Notes: a model not told the origin generated them from the sequence alone. 64,000 bases of DNA from Streptomyces hygroscopicus subsp. hygroscopicus (GCF_030269125.1 NZ_BSSM01000015.1:1-64000); one strand, 5' to 3'; counted from the first letter of the stretch, positions 34,805-44,763 are shown. Translations and numbers: made by a program.

Positions 34805-36105
34805 GCCGTCTTCTCCGCCCTCTCCATCTCCAGCTCGACCTCCGTGCCACCGCCCGGGACCGCCCGCAGCCGGGCCGTGCCTCCGTTGCGCTCCATACGC
34901 CCGATGATCGATTCTCTGACGCCCATGCGGTCGGCGGGTATCGAGTCGGGATCGAAGCCCGGTCCGCGGTCGCGCACGGACACGAACACCGTCCTGCCCT
35001 CGACCTCGGCATAGACCTGTACGGCGCCGCCCTCGCCACCGTACTTGGCGGCGTTCACCATCGCTTCGCGCGCGGCCTGCATCTGCGCGGCGGTCCGCTC
35101 GTCCAACGGGCAGTCTCCGACGACGACCACCTCTATCGGCACCCCGTGCTTGTCCTCGACCTCGGCCGCGTTGCGCCGCACCGCCTCGGCGACCGTGTCC
35201 GGTTCGTCGGCCTCCTCCTTGCCGGTGCCCTCGGGTTTGTACAGCCAGGTACGCAGGTCTCGCTCCTGGGCGCGGGCGAGGCGGCGGACCTCGCCCGCGT
35301 TGTCGGCGTTGCGCTGGATCAGGGTCAGGGTGTGCAGAACGGAGTCGTGGACGTGCGCGGCGACCTCGGCGCGCTCCTGGGCGCGGATGCGCATCAGCCG
35401 CTCCTCGGACAGGTCCTGGGTCATCCGGACCAGATACGGGCCGGCGAGCAGGGTGATGCCGACGAGAACGGCGAGCGCGGCCTGGAGTACGGCGCCGAGG
35501 TGGGCGGCCGAACCCTGGAGGACGAAGATCGCCGAGACGCCTGCGGTGACCAGCAGGACGCCGGCGGCCGCGCGCACCAGCGTCAGGGTGCGGCGGCGCC
35601 CGCCGACCTCGACCCAGCGGGCCCGGCGCGCGTTGTCCGCCTGGCGCCAGACGAGGGCGACACCGGCCGCGACGAGCACGGCCGGCACCAGGTAGGCCTT
35701 GGCCGCACCGGTCAGGTTGACGCTGCCCACGAAGACCATGGACACGATGACCATGAGGAGCAGCGCGACCATCTGCCCGCGGTCCGGCTTGCGGGCCACG
35801 AGTCTTCTGCGGCCGCCGGGCGCGGTCTCTGCGGCGGGCGGGGACGGCTTGTGCCCCCCGACGCCACCGACGCCGAGCGGGACGAAGAACCAGAACGCCG
35901 CGTACAGCAGCGCGCCCAGTCCGTTGGCCATGAACAGGCCGACGAAGGCGAGCCGGACCCAGATGACGGGCAGCCCGAGATGCCCGGCGAGGCCCCGCGC
36001 CACTCCGCCGAGCCAGCGTCCGTCGCCGCTGCGGTAGAGCTTGCGCGGCGGCCGCGGGTCGTCGAGTGGCAGGCTTGCGGCTTCCGGCATGGCATCGATG
36101 GTCAC
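34801..36105 (-). CDS. Sensor histidine kinase with N-terminal PspC domain
   Basis: The 434-residue membrane kinase begins with a PspC domain (about 20-85, KLYRSGDGRWLGGVARGLAGHLG, then a helix). Four further membrane helices follow (about 115-245). A HisKA_3 dimerisation domain contains the phosphohistidine segment VAAHVHDSVLHTLTL, and the HATPase domain contains AAREAMVNAAKYGGEGGAV and VRDRGPGFDPDSI. This is the NarL-type kinase class, matching its response regulator. PspC kinases sense membrane state or envelope stress. The start is GTG at 36105 or ATG at 36090; neither ribosome site is strong. It is divergent from a second PspC-domain gene. Confidence 0.92.
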   Translation of the reverse strand: MTIDAMPEAASLPLDDPRPPRKLYRSGDGRWLGGVARGLAGHLGLPVIWVRLAFVGLFMANGLGALLYAAFWFFVPLGVGGVGGHKPSPPAAETAPGGRRRLVARKPDRGQMVALLLMVIVSMVFVGSVNLTGAAKAYLVPAVLVAAGVALVWRQADNARRARWVEVGGRRRTLTLVRAAAGVLLVTAGVSAIFVLQGSAAHLGAVLQAALAVLVGITLLAGPYLVRMTQDLSEERLMRIRAQERAEVAAHVHDSVLHTLTLIQRNADNAGEVRRLARAQERDLRTWLYKPEGTGKEEADEPDTVAEAVRRNAAEVEDKHGVPIEVVVVGDCPLDERTAAQMQAAREAMVNAAKYGGEGGAVQVYAEVEGRTVFVSVRDRGPGFDPDSIPADRMGVRESIIGRMERNGGTARLRAVPGGGTEVELEMERAEKTA

Positions 36106-36311
36106 ACGGCCCGCCGGGACGGGGCATCAGGGTCGGTCCCCGAGACGCCCCTGATCTTCCCCGAATGCGGGTCGGGGATCTCGCGCACGCTCCGGTTCCG
36201 GCCGGTGCGCGCCGCTCGAACGCTTCCCCGGCCCGTCTCAGGGCCGATTTCAGGGTCCGCCCAGGGTTGTCCCGACTGCCGCCGCGCCGCCCCGGCCGTC
36301 ACCATGGACCC

Positions 36312-37931
36312 ATGACGGATCACGAGCACGCCGCGACGGGTCCGGGACCCGGCCCCGGCCCGCGCCCGGCCCCGGGCACCGGGCCGACGGATGCCGCGCC
36401 CGCCGCGACGGGAGGGACGGGCGCGGCCGACAGCGGCTCCGCCCCTCGCGCGGGAGGCACAGAGAAGGCAGAGAAGGCAGAGAAGACGGACAGGACGGAG
36501 CGCGTGGGCGCGGGCCCCCGTACCCACGCCGACGGGCGGGAGCAGGAACAGCTGGGACAGCAGGGACAGCAGGGGCAGGGGCAGGGGCGGAAAGAGGGAC
36601 AGCCGCAGGAGCCCGCACAGCAGCCGGGCCCGGCCGAGGCCGTTCCCGGCCGGTACCGGCGCGGGCGCCGGTACAAGATGATCGCGGGCGTGTGCGCGGG
36701 GCTCGGCCGGCAGGCCGACATGGACCCGGTGATATTCCGCATCACCTTGGCCGTCCTGTCCGCGACCGGTGGCATCGGCCTCATCTTCTACGGCTTCGTA
36801 TGGCTGCTGGTGCCGTACGAGGACGAGGAGGAGAACGAACTGCGCAAGCTGCTGACCGGCCGGGTCGACGGCCAGGCGCTGGCCGCCGTGCTGTTCGCCC
36901 TGGTCGGCTGCGGGGTCTTCCTGACCATGCTGAGAAACGGCGGGACGCTGGCCTTCGCCGCGGTGCTCTCGCTCCTGCTCGCCGGTGCCGCGTACTGGTC
37001 GCGGCGCCGTGGTGCCCCCGATCCCGACCCGCTCGCCGCGCAGGCCGCCGCGGACGCCCCGCCCGAGGCGCAGGCACCGCCGGTCGTCGCCGTCTACCCC
37101 TCCTGGTGGCGGGACCCGATCGTCAAGGACGGCACCCATGTCGGCGGCACCGGCTATCTGTGGGGCCCCGGTGACGCGCGCATCCGGGAGAAGGACCTGC
37201 TCTCGGTCGTCGACGTCCGCCTCGCCACCCCCTGGACCCACTCCGGTGCCGCCCAGCGGCAGCCGCGCCCCGCGCCCCCGAGGCCGCGCGGACCGCGCTG
37301 GATAGGCGGCCCGGTGTTCCTGCTGGCGCTGCTGGCGGGCGGCCTGGGCACCGGGCTGACGTGGCACGACCACGCGCTGGGCGCCAGCCTCCAGACCGGA
37401 CTCGCCTGCGCGCTGGCCGTCTTCGGCCTGGGCATCGCGGTCAGCTCCTTCCTGGGGCGCACCGGCGCCGGCACGGTGTTCCTGGCGATCGTCACGGCGG
37501 CGCTGCTCGGCGGGACGGCGGCGATGCCCCGGGACATCAGCACGCACTGGCGGGAGAAGTCCTGGATACCGGGCGCGGCGGCGCAGGTCCGGCCGGCGTA
37601 CGAGCTGGGGACGGGCCGGGGCGTCCTCGACCTGACGCGGGTGCACCCGGCCGAGGGGCGGACCGTCGCCACGGACGCGCACATCGGCGCGGGCCAGTTG
37701 AAGGTGATCGTGCCGGCCGACGCGATCGTGCGGATGAACATCGACGTGGGAGTGGGCGACATCAAGTTGCCGGGAGAGAACGGGATGGACGTGGACGTAC
37801 GGCCGCGACAGCACAGGGACGTGACGCTGGCACCGGCCAGGGACGGCAGGGACGGCAAGGCCGGCGGCACCCTGGACCTCACGCTCGGGGTCGGGGCGGG
37901 CGAGGTGGAGGTGGATCGTGCTGCGTCATGA
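36312..37931 (+). CDS. PspC domain membrane protein with C-terminal DUF2154/toast-rack-like region
   Basis: The 539-residue protein has a disordered N-terminal tail (1-110) with Pro/Gly and Glu/Lys repeats, then a PspC domain (about 112-175, RYRRGRRYKMIAGVCAGLGRQADMDPVIFR). Several membrane helices follow, and then a beta-rich C-terminal region (AHIGAGQLKVIVPADAIVRMN and DVGVGDIKLPGENG) that resembles the toast-rack fold seen in LiaF/PspC envelope-stress proteins. It is encoded back to back with the PspC sensor kinase, separated by 206 bp, and is a likely target or accessory sensor. It starts at ATG 36312. Confidence 0.85.
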   Translation: MTDHEHAATGPGPGPGPRPAPGTGPTDAAPAATGGTGAADSGSAPRAGGTEKAEKAEKTDRTERVGAGPRTHADGREQEQLGQQGQQGQGQGRKEGQPQEPAQQPGPAEAVPGRYRRGRRYKMIAGVCAGLGRQADMDPVIFRITLAVLSATGGIGLIFYGFVWLLVPYEDEEENELRKLLTGRVDGQALAAVLFALVGCGVFLTMLRNGGTLAFAAVLSLLLAGAAYWSRRRGAPDPDPLAAQAAADAPPEAQAPPVVAVYPSWWRDPIVKDGTHVGGTGYLWGPGDARIREKDLLSVVDVRLATPWTHSGAAQRQPRPAPPRPRGPRWIGGPVFLLALLAGGLGTGLTWHDHALGASLQTGLACALAVFGLGIAVSSFLGRTGAGTVFLAIVTAALLGGTAAMPRDISTHWREKSWIPGAAAQVRPAYELGTGRGVLDLTRVHPAEGRTVATDAHIGAGQLKVIVPADAIVRMNIDVGVGDIKLPGENGMDVDVRPRQHRDVTLAPARDGRDGKAGGTLDLTLGVGAGEVEVDRAAS

Positions 37932-38127
37932 GTTCCGGCCCGGGAAGCTGGTCGCCGGGCTGTTCCTCGCCGCCACCGGCGTGATGTTCGCCGGGGACGC
38001 CAAGGGCCTGTGGGAGACACCGTGGTTCGCGGTCGTCCCGCTGGTGGTGGGCGGCCTATGCCTGGCCGGGGCCACGGCGGCCCTCGACCGGGCGATACGC
38101 GGGCGGGACAGGACCGAGAGGGGCTAG
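37918..38127 (+). CDS. Small two-helix membrane protein coupled to the PspC gene
   Basis: This 69-residue protein has two membrane helices (LVAGLFLAATGVMFAG and FAVVPLVVGGLCLAGATAAL) and a charged C-terminus. The GTG start at 37918 lies inside the last codons of the PspC gene (14-nt overlap), so it is translated from the same message. It probably associates with the PspC protein. No functional motif is visible. Confidence 0.7.
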   Translation: MLRHEFRPGKLVAGLFLAATGVMFAGDAKGLWETPWFAVVPLVVGGLCLAGATAALDRAIRGRDRTERG

Positions 38128-38355
38128 CGACCGACAGCCTCAAGCCCCGCCGGTGGCCGGCGGTCCCGGGGTCGCCGGATGAGCGGCGGTTCGCCGGCGA
38201 GCAGCCGCCGCGCCGGTGAACCGCTGGGCCTGGCGAGCCTCCGGGGACCCGATGACCCTCCGGGGTCCCGACCGGCCGTCAGCATTACGGTCGCCCGCCG
38301 CGGGAGGCGCTTCGGAGATGTGCCGAAGACATCCCTCCGGCAGCCGTCCCGGGGC

Positions 38356-38883
38356 CTAGATGTATCCGAGGGACCGCTGTCGGCCGCGGGCGCGCCAGGC
38401 GGCGTCCAGGGAGAGGTAGGGGGCACCGGCGAGGACCAGGGGAAGCCAGGCCATCAGGTAGGCGAGGTCGTTGCCGTAGTAGTAGGGGGTCGTCGCCCAG
38501 CTCATGGTCAGCCACAGGCTGAGGGAGATCAGCGCGCCGCCCAGGGCGGCCAGGCGGCCGAGGAGGCCGAGGAGGGTGGCGATGCCGACGGCCAGTTCGC
38601 CGAGGGCGATGGCGTAGCCGAAGCCGACCGGGCTCTTCAGCGCGAGGTCGATCAGGGCGGGGAGGGCGGCGGTGCCACGGGCCGCGCGCATGGTCTCGCC
38701 GATCGAACCGGCGCCGGTGGCCTTCATGAAGCCGCTGTCGGTGAGTTTGTCGAGTGCGGCGTAGAGGAAGGTGACGCCGAGGAAGACGCGCAGGGGCAGC
38801 AGGGCGTAGTGGGCGGCGGTGTCCCGCCAGCCGCTCCGGCCGTTCAGCCGGGTGGTGCGCGTCTCCATCCGAATACCGGTCAT
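38356..38883 (-). CDS. DoxX family membrane protein
   Basis: The 175-residue protein has four membrane helices, starting with ALLPLRVFLGVTFLYAALDKL, which carries the Leu-Arg...Phe...Asp-Lys pattern of DoxX/DoxD proteins. A second family segment GYAIALGELAVGIATLLGLLGR follows. Members act in quinone-linked redox or thiol-stress complexes. ATG at 38883 gives a typical length, although the ribosome site is weak; ATG at 38868 is an alternative. It is not linked to an obvious operon partner. Confidence 0.82.
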   Translation of the reverse strand: MTGIRMETRTTRLNGRSGWRDTAAHYALLPLRVFLGVTFLYAALDKLTDSGFMKATGAGSIGETMRAARGTAALPALIDLALKSPVGFGYAIALGELAVGIATLLGLLGRLAALGGALISLSLWLTMSWATTPYYYGNDLAYLMAWLPLVLAGAPYLSLDAAWRARGRQRSLGYI

Positions 38884-39033
38884 GCTGCCTGCCGCCTCTC
38901 GCCCGCCGTCCCTGCCGTGCCCTCCCGCTTTCACGACCATATGTATGACGAGGAGGAGACGCTCAATCATCTCCCGAGGATTTTTCCGGATTTCAGGCGT
39001 TCGTATGAGAGGAGGATCGCGGGCGGGGGACGC

Positions 39034-40314
39034 TCATTCGGCGATCTGGACCGTGTAGCGGTTGGTCGGCACGCCGGCCGCGGTGACCACCTGCACCTCC
39101 ACCGAACCGGGTTCGACGTCGGCCGGGACGGGGACGGTCAGGACGGTGTCCGTGGGGTTGCGGAAGCCGCCGGTGACCGGGACCAGCGGGACGTGGACAT
39201 CGACGGCGCCGATGCGGACGACCATGCGGGAGAGGCGTTCGGCGGCCCCCGCGCCGGGCGGGACGAAGCCGGTGCCGCGGATCTCGATGTCGTCGCCGGT
39301 GCGGATCGGCCCGTCCAGGTCACCGGGTTCGCGGGCGCGGACCACGGAGAGGATGACCGCGCGGCCGCCCTCCGCGTACTTGCCCGCCAGATAGGTGGCG
39401 GCCGAGATCAGCACGACGACGGCGAGCCCCCAGGGCAGGTCGGGCAGTTGGTCGGGGCGGCGGGCGAGCCGTACGGCGGCGAAGACCAGGGCGACGGCGC
39501 TGATGGCGACGTACTGGATGTCGGTGAAGGCGCCCCGCCCGGAGTCGTCGGTGAGCAGGTCGGCGGCGCGCGGGCGGTGGGCCGGCACCTTCTGCAGCCG
39601 CTGGGCGAGGATGCGCAGGCCCACCACCCGGCGGACCAGGACGGCGATGCCGCACACCACGGCGAGGACGGTCGCCACGCCGGCGCCGCGGGCGAGGTCG
39701 AGGCCCGAGATGAGCGCGTCGCGCTCGGCGTGGTCGGAGGCGGCGGCCAGCCGGGCGGCGAGCAGCAGGACGGCGTAGCCGATGAACAGGACCCAGCAGA
39801 CGGCGACGGAACGGGAGGTGGACATGCGATGGTCCTCGCCGATCACCGGGGCGAGAGCGCCGCCGCGCGCCCGGTGGAACCAGCAGGCGGCGGTCAGCGC
39901 ACCGGCCACGACGAGGGCGGCGAGCAGGGCGGCGGTGCGGGCGGTGGTCCAGCCCGCGCCGATCGCGGTCAGCGCCTCGCCGAGCAGCAGGGCGACGACC
40001 GCGCCCCACACCGTGCACAGGGTGCGCAGCCACAGCCGGGTGAGCCACATCTCGCCCTCGGCGCGGCCGCGTTCGGCGACGGCCTCGGCGCGCTGGGTCA
40101 GTTCCTCGGAGACCCACTGACGCGAGGCCGAGGGCGAGTAGGCCACGGCGGCGGGCAGGCCCTGTCCGGCGGCGAACTCGTCGCGGCGCCGCAGGAACGC
40201 GGCGACGGCCCGCCGGTGTCCCTCCCGGGCGCCGTGCGGACAGTCACCGCAGCCGCAGCCGCCCTCGTGGACGCCCTCGGCATCCGCGCCCCCTCTCGCC
40301 TCCTGCACCGCCAC
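39034..40314 (-). CDS. Multi-pass membrane protein with a C-terminal beta-sandwich-like domain
   Basis: The protein of about 426 residues has a short cysteine-containing N-terminus (GGCGCGDCPHG), a soluble helical segment, six or so membrane helices (for example LCTVWGAVVALLLGEALTAIG, VAVCWVLFIGYAVLLLAAR, TVLAVVCGIAVLVRRVVG) and a C-terminal extracytoplasmic region (about 345-426). That region has the alternating strands and NPTDTVLTVPVPADVEPG pattern of an IPT/TIG-like sandwich. I do not recognise the family. The start is uncertain: GTG at 40314 (GGAAGG 12 nt upstream), GTG at 40308, or GTG at 40485. Confidence 0.6.
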   Translation of the reverse strand: MAVQEARGGADAEGVHEGGCGCGDCPHGAREGHRRAVAAFLRRRDEFAAGQGLPAAVAYSPSASRQWVSEELTQRAEAVAERGRAEGEMWLTRLWLRTLCTVWGAVVALLLGEALTAIGAGWTTARTAALLAALVVAGALTAACWFHRARGGALAPVIGEDHRMSTSRSVAVCWVLFIGYAVLLLAARLAAASDHAERDALISGLDLARGAGVATVLAVVCGIAVLVRRVVGLRILAQRLQKVPAHRPRAADLLTDDSGRGAFTDIQYVAISAVALVFAAVRLARRPDQLPDLPWGLAVVVLISAATYLAGKYAEGGRAVILSVVRAREPGDLDGPIRTGDDIEIRGTGFVPPGAGAAERLSRMVVRIGAVDVHVPLVPVTGGFRNPTDTVLTVPVPADVEPGSVEVQVVTAAGVPTNRYTVQIAE

Positions 40315-40490
40315 GTCCGACGCCCGCCTTCCCCGCGACCTCGCGGCACGGCCGCCGGCCCCTCGGTGAGCCGTCCCGACGCCGTGCAACTCCCCTGCCT
40401 CAAGAGCGAATTGTGCCCTACCGGGATCGCCCGGGAGCCGCCGACATGATCCTGACGGGTGAACTGTCGAGCAGCGCGTTGACACGTCCG

Positions 40491-40566
40491 CCCCCGGACG
40501 TCACCCCCCGGACGTCACCCCCCGGACGTCACCGCCCCCGGACGTCATCTCTCGGACGTCATCCCC
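40491..40566. repeat. Array of five GGACGTCA repeats
   Basis: GGACGTCA occurs at 40496, 40510, 40524, 40540 and 40554, spaced 14, 14, 16 and 14 bp and separated by C-rich spacers. Each contains the palindrome GACGTC. The array ends about 20 bp before the class II aldolase stop codon and lies upstream of the membrane-protein gene at 39034-40314. Confidence 0.85.
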
Positions 40567-40586
40567 CGACCGCTCCGCCCCGGGGC

Positions 40587-41381
40587 TCAGCTCAGCAGAT
40601 CGGGTTCGCTGCGGGTGACTTCCTGCCACAGGGGCTGGTAGTTGATCCAGGCGACGAGGTCGCCGCCGAGTTGTTCGCGGGTGGCGACGGCGAGTTCGTG
40701 GTCGATGAGGACCGGGCGGCCGGCCGCGCGGGCCAGCAGCTGCACCTGGCAGGAGCGGTCCATGGACAGGAACCACCAGGCGGCGGCGTCCACGGAGCCG
40801 CCGACGGTGAGCAGCCCGTGGTTGCGCAGCACGAGCGCCTTGCGGGAGCCGAGCACGGAGGCGATGCGGCGGCCCTCCTCGGCGTCGACGGTGACTCCGG
40901 TGTAGTCGTCGTACAGGGCGGCGTCCTCGTAGAAGGCGCAGCTCTCCTGGGTGAGGGGGTCGATCGGTTCGCCGAGGGCGGCGAGGGCACGGCCGTGCAC
41001 GGAGTGGCAGTGAGCGACGGCGACGACGTCCGGGCGGGCGGCGTGGATCTGGGCATGCACCACGAAGGCGGCCTGGTTGACGTGGTAGCGGCCCTCGACG
41101 ACCTGTCCGTCCTGGTTGACGAGGACGAGGTCGCTGACGGTGACGTGCTTGAAGGGCATGCCGAAGGGGTTGACCCAGAAGCAGTCGCCGAACTCCGGGT
41201 CGCGGGCGGTGATGTGGCCGGAGACGCCGTCCTCGAACCCGTTCCGACCGAAGATCCGCAGGGCTGCGGCGAGCCGTTCCTTGCGGTGCCGTCGCTCGTC
41301 CTCGACCGAGTCGTGCATCGGCGGCATGGCGAACCGCAGCTGGTCGGTGGGCAGCGGCAGCGGCGGGGTGGGCCCGGCCAT
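40587..41381 (-). CDS. Class II aldolase/adducin domain protein
   Basis: The 264-residue protein has the class II aldolase fold: a zinc-binding segment VVAVAHCHSVHGRALAAL and a later RNHGLLTVGGSVDAAAW providing the third histidine, plus DGVSGHITARDPEFGDCFWVNPFG near the N-terminus. It may be a fuculose/ribulose-phosphate-type aldolase or epimerase; many such Streptomyces proteins have no known substrate. ATG at 41381 is preceded by GGAGGA. It is divergent from the PPOX-fold gene by 140 bp. Confidence 0.88.
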   Translation of the reverse strand: MAGPTPPLPLPTDQLRFAMPPMHDSVEDERRHRKERLAAALRIFGRNGFEDGVSGHITARDPEFGDCFWVNPFGMPFKHVTVSDLVLVNQDGQVVEGRYHVNQAAFVVHAQIHAARPDVVAVAHCHSVHGRALAALGEPIDPLTQESCAFYEDAALYDDYTGVTVDAEEGRRIASVLGSRKALVLRNHGLLTVGGSVDAAAWWFLSMDRSCQVQLLARAAGRPVLIDHELAVATREQLGGDLVAWINYQPLWQEVTRSEPDLLS

Positions 41382-41521
41382 AGGTCCTCCAGCGCTGGTA
41401 GGGCTGTACGGCCGGAAGTTACCGCCGGTCGGCGCAGAAAGGCAGGGCTGTTCCGTGAAGATGGCGCGCAGACGGGAAAGGCGACAGAGGATGTCGGGAT
41501 CGGGCAGCACACTCGGCCGGT

Positions 41522-41989
41522 ATGAACTGGGCAGACCTCATCACGTCCGAACCGGATTTCGCCGCGGCCGTCGAGGAGCGCTTCGGCGCCTTCCGGCACC
41601 ACGTCCTCGCCACCCTCCGCCGGGACGGCTCCCCGCGCACCTCGGCTCTGGAGGCGGACTTCCGGGCCGGCGAACTGTGGCTCGGCATGATGCCGGGCTC
41701 GCTGAAGGCCCGCGACCTGCTGCGCGATCCGCGCTTCGCGCTCCAGGCCAATCCGGGCGAGGGGACCGGGATGGCCGGCGGGGACGTGCGGATCGGCGGG
41801 CGGGCGTACGAGGTGGGGGACGGGGAGACGAAGGCCGGGTACGTGAAAGAGGTGGAACCGCCGGAGCCGTTCCACCTCTTCCGCACCGAGTTGACGGAGG
41901 TCGTGAGGACCTTTGTCGAGGACGACCGCTATCTGGTCGTCCAGGTCTGGAAGCCGGGAGAGCCGGTGCGGACCCTCAGGCGGACCTGA
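41522..41989 (+). CDS. Pyridoxamine 5'-phosphate oxidase-fold (PPOX) protein
   Basis: The 155-residue protein matches the split-barrel flavin/F420-binding family: TLRRDGSPRTSALEADFRAGELWLGMMPGSLKARDLLRDPRFAL is the characteristic N-terminal beta-barrel segment (residues 30-75). A short barrel and C-terminal strand end in VQVWKPGEPVRTLRRT. Such proteins reduce or oxidise small substrates using FMN or F420. The cofactor cannot be fixed here. It starts at ATG 41522 and converges on guaA with 13 nt between stops. Confidence 0.82.
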   Translation: MNWADLITSEPDFAAAVEERFGAFRHHVLATLRRDGSPRTSALEADFRAGELWLGMMPGSLKARDLLRDPRFALQANPGEGTGMAGGDVRIGGRAYEVGDGETKAGYVKEVEPPEPFHLFRTELTEVVRTFVEDDRYLVVQVWKPGEPVRTLRRT

Positions 41990-42000
41990 GCCTCGGGGAG

Positions 42001-43577
<1,577 letters not shown>

Positions 43578-43710
43578 GGGGTGCCTTCTGGTGGTCCGGG
43601 CGGGGGGTCTGTACTACGAGTCTAACGGTGCGGGCGCGAAGCCCTCCGCCGAGCCGGGAGGGCCTCGGCGGGGGCCGCGGGGAGCGGGAGGCCCGGCCGC
43701 AGTACCGGCC

Positions 43711-43726
43711 GTGGCATACTGGCCGC
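43711..43726 (+). promoter_or_regulatory. Candidate promoter of the chorismate-mutase leader
   Basis: CATACT (43715-43720) lies 6 nt before the leader ATG at 43727, the spacing of a -10 box feeding a leaderless transcript. A -35 box is not obvious. Confidence 0.5.
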
Positions 43727-43810
43727 ATGCTTCAGCACGCGACCTTGGTCTTTACCTATGGCATCCGGCCCGCCGGTTGCCATGGTCGTGCTGCTCAGCG
43801 AAACGCTTGA
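43727..43810 (+). CDS. Leader peptide of the chorismate-mutase attenuator
   Basis: A 27-residue reading frame begins at ATG 43727, directly after a putative -10 box. Its ninth codon is TTT (Phe, 43751-43753), the tenth ACC (Thr) and the eleventh TAT (Tyr, 43757-43759). TTT and TAT are rare in this GC-rich genome. A hairpin (43754-43786) covers the Thr and Tyr codons, and the frame ends 10 nt before a strong terminator. The peptide probably senses Phe/Tyr-tRNA charging by ribosome stalling. Translation is unproven; it is too short to be detected by homology. Confidence 0.6.
   Translation: MLQHATLVFTYGIRPAGCHGRAAQRNA
43754..43786 (+). promoter_or_regulatory. Leader hairpin (pause/anti-antiterminator) in the attenuator
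   Basis: A stem formed by ACC-TATGGCATCCGG and CCGGTTGCCATGGT encloses loop CCCG, with one bulged T and one T-T mismatch. It overlaps the Thr and Tyr codons of the leader peptide. CGGCCCG at 43766-43772 is complementary to CGGGCCG (43830-43836) in the terminator arm. Confidence 0.5.
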
Positions 43811-43820
43811 GCGACTTCAC

Positions 43821-43862
43821 CAGGCGCCCCGGGCCGACAAGGCCCGGGGCGCCTGTCGTTTT
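43821..43862 (+). terminator. Attenuator terminator upstream of chorismate mutase
   Basis: A perfect 15-bp stem (CAGGCGCCCCGGGCC at 43821-43835, complement at 43841-43855) with loop GACAA is followed by TCGTTTTCC. The structure sits between the leader stop (43810) and the chorismate-mutase start (43914). Confidence 0.88.
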
Positions 43863-43913
43863 CCGGGTCCCGCCGTTCCGGGGCATCCACACTCACGATC
43901 AGGAGCCCCCGAC

Positions 43914-44192
43914 ATGACCACCACCTCCCCCGAAGAGACGGCCGCGACGCCCGAGGCGACCATCGCCGCCGCCCGGGAGCGCATCGACGCGATCGACGAC
44001 CGGATCATCGGCCTCATCCAGGAGCGGACGGCCGTCTCCGCCGTGGTGCAGCAGACCCGCATCTCCTCCGGCGGCCGGCGGGTCAGCCTCTCCCGCGAGA
44101 TGGAGATCCTCGGCCACTACCGCGAAGCGCTGGGCAAGCCCGGCACCACGCTCGCCATGACGCTGCTGGAGCTGTGCCGGGGGCGCGTCTGA
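43914..44192 (+). CDS. Chorismate mutase (AroQ type, small secreted-free form)
   Basis: The 92-residue cytoplasmic protein is a helical AroQ chorismate mutase. It catalyses chorismate to prephenate, the entry to Phe and Tyr. Visible signatures are AARERIDAIDDRIIGLIQERTAVSAVVQQTR in the first helix and SLSREMEILGHYREALGKPG, with catalytic Arg residues in the first helix and a Gln/Glu pair later. This resembles the small actinobacterial enzymes that are activated by DAHP synthase. ATG at 43914 follows AGGAGC. It is controlled by the upstream leader and terminator. Confidence 0.9.
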   Translation: MTTTSPEETAATPEATIAAARERIDAIDDRIIGLIQERTAVSAVVQQTRISSGGRRVSLSREMEILGHYREALGKPGTTLAMTLLELCRGRV

Positions 44193-44404
44193 CCCCGCCC
44201 GCGCCCGTGCGCCCGGTCCCGTCCAAGCCCGCCGCGGGCCCGGCGGCCCAGCGGTCAGGAGCCCGGCTGATTATCCGACGTGAGTTCGGCCGCCGTCTCA
44301 CCCGTACGGCGCGTGACCGCCTCGCGCACGGCTTCGTTAGCGGGGTGTCCGTGCCAGCCAGGGGCGGGCCCGACAGAACCACGCGTGGCTCGCTGGGGCG
44401 ATGA

Positions 44405-44428
44405 GGCGTACGGGTCGTGCCGTACGCC
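44405..44428. terminator. Hairpin with 9-bp perfect stem
   Basis: GGCGTACGG (44405-44413) pairs perfectly with 44420-44428 around a 6-nt loop, downstream of the chorismate-mutase gene. Confidence 0.5.
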
Positions 44429-44492
44429 GTGGGACCTCGCTCCAGGGAAGTGACCGGACGGCAGGGGACAGCAGCCCGGTCACCAAGAGAAC

Positions 44493-44522
44493 GGCCGGCT
44501 CCGGGGACGCCCGGAGCCGGCC
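44493..44522. terminator. Strong bidirectional terminator-like hairpin
   Basis: A perfect 13-bp stem (GGCCGGCTCCGGG at 44493-44505, complement at 44510-44522) has a tetraloop GACG. It lies between the converging chorismate-mutase and GMC oxidoreductase genes. Confidence 0.75.
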
Positions 44523-44577
44523 GGCGGAACCCGCACGTGCACCGTCCTGTGCACCGCGCTCTCACGGACAGGAAGAA

Positions 44578-44609
44578 GGGACCTGCATCCCCCTCCGAAG
44601 GCAGGTCCC
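44578..44609 (-). terminator. Hairpin downstream of the GMC oxidoreductase gene
   Basis: GGGACCTGC (44578-44586) pairs perfectly with GCAGGTCCC (44601-44609). It lies about 155 nt beyond the stop codon at 44764. Confidence 0.5.
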
Positions 44610-44763
44610 CTCACCGTCCTCTTGATCCGGCAGCAGGTTTGATCTGCGACGACGGAGGAGGGTTGTGCCCGCACCCGAGAATTCTCCGTGATCCGGGTCA
44701 CACCGAAGCGGCCTGCCCGCACCAGAGGAGCCCACGAGCACCGGTGGGGGCCCTCCTCGCCCG

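Larger units (their letters stand above)
44193..44763. other. Intergenic region with several hairpins
   Basis: No credible gene is seen in 571 bp. Three hairpins are present (44405-44428, 44493-44522, 44578-44609). The rest is unremarkable GC-rich sequence, with an AT-poor stretch near 44625-44700. No tRNA cloverleaf could be recognised. An unannotated small RNA cannot be excluded. Confidence 0.55.

Noticed and set aside
44193..44763. Possible tRNA or riboswitch in the hairpin-rich gap
   Set aside because: No acceptor-stem/T-loop pattern or known riboswitch core could be found by eye. The hairpins are simple terminators.
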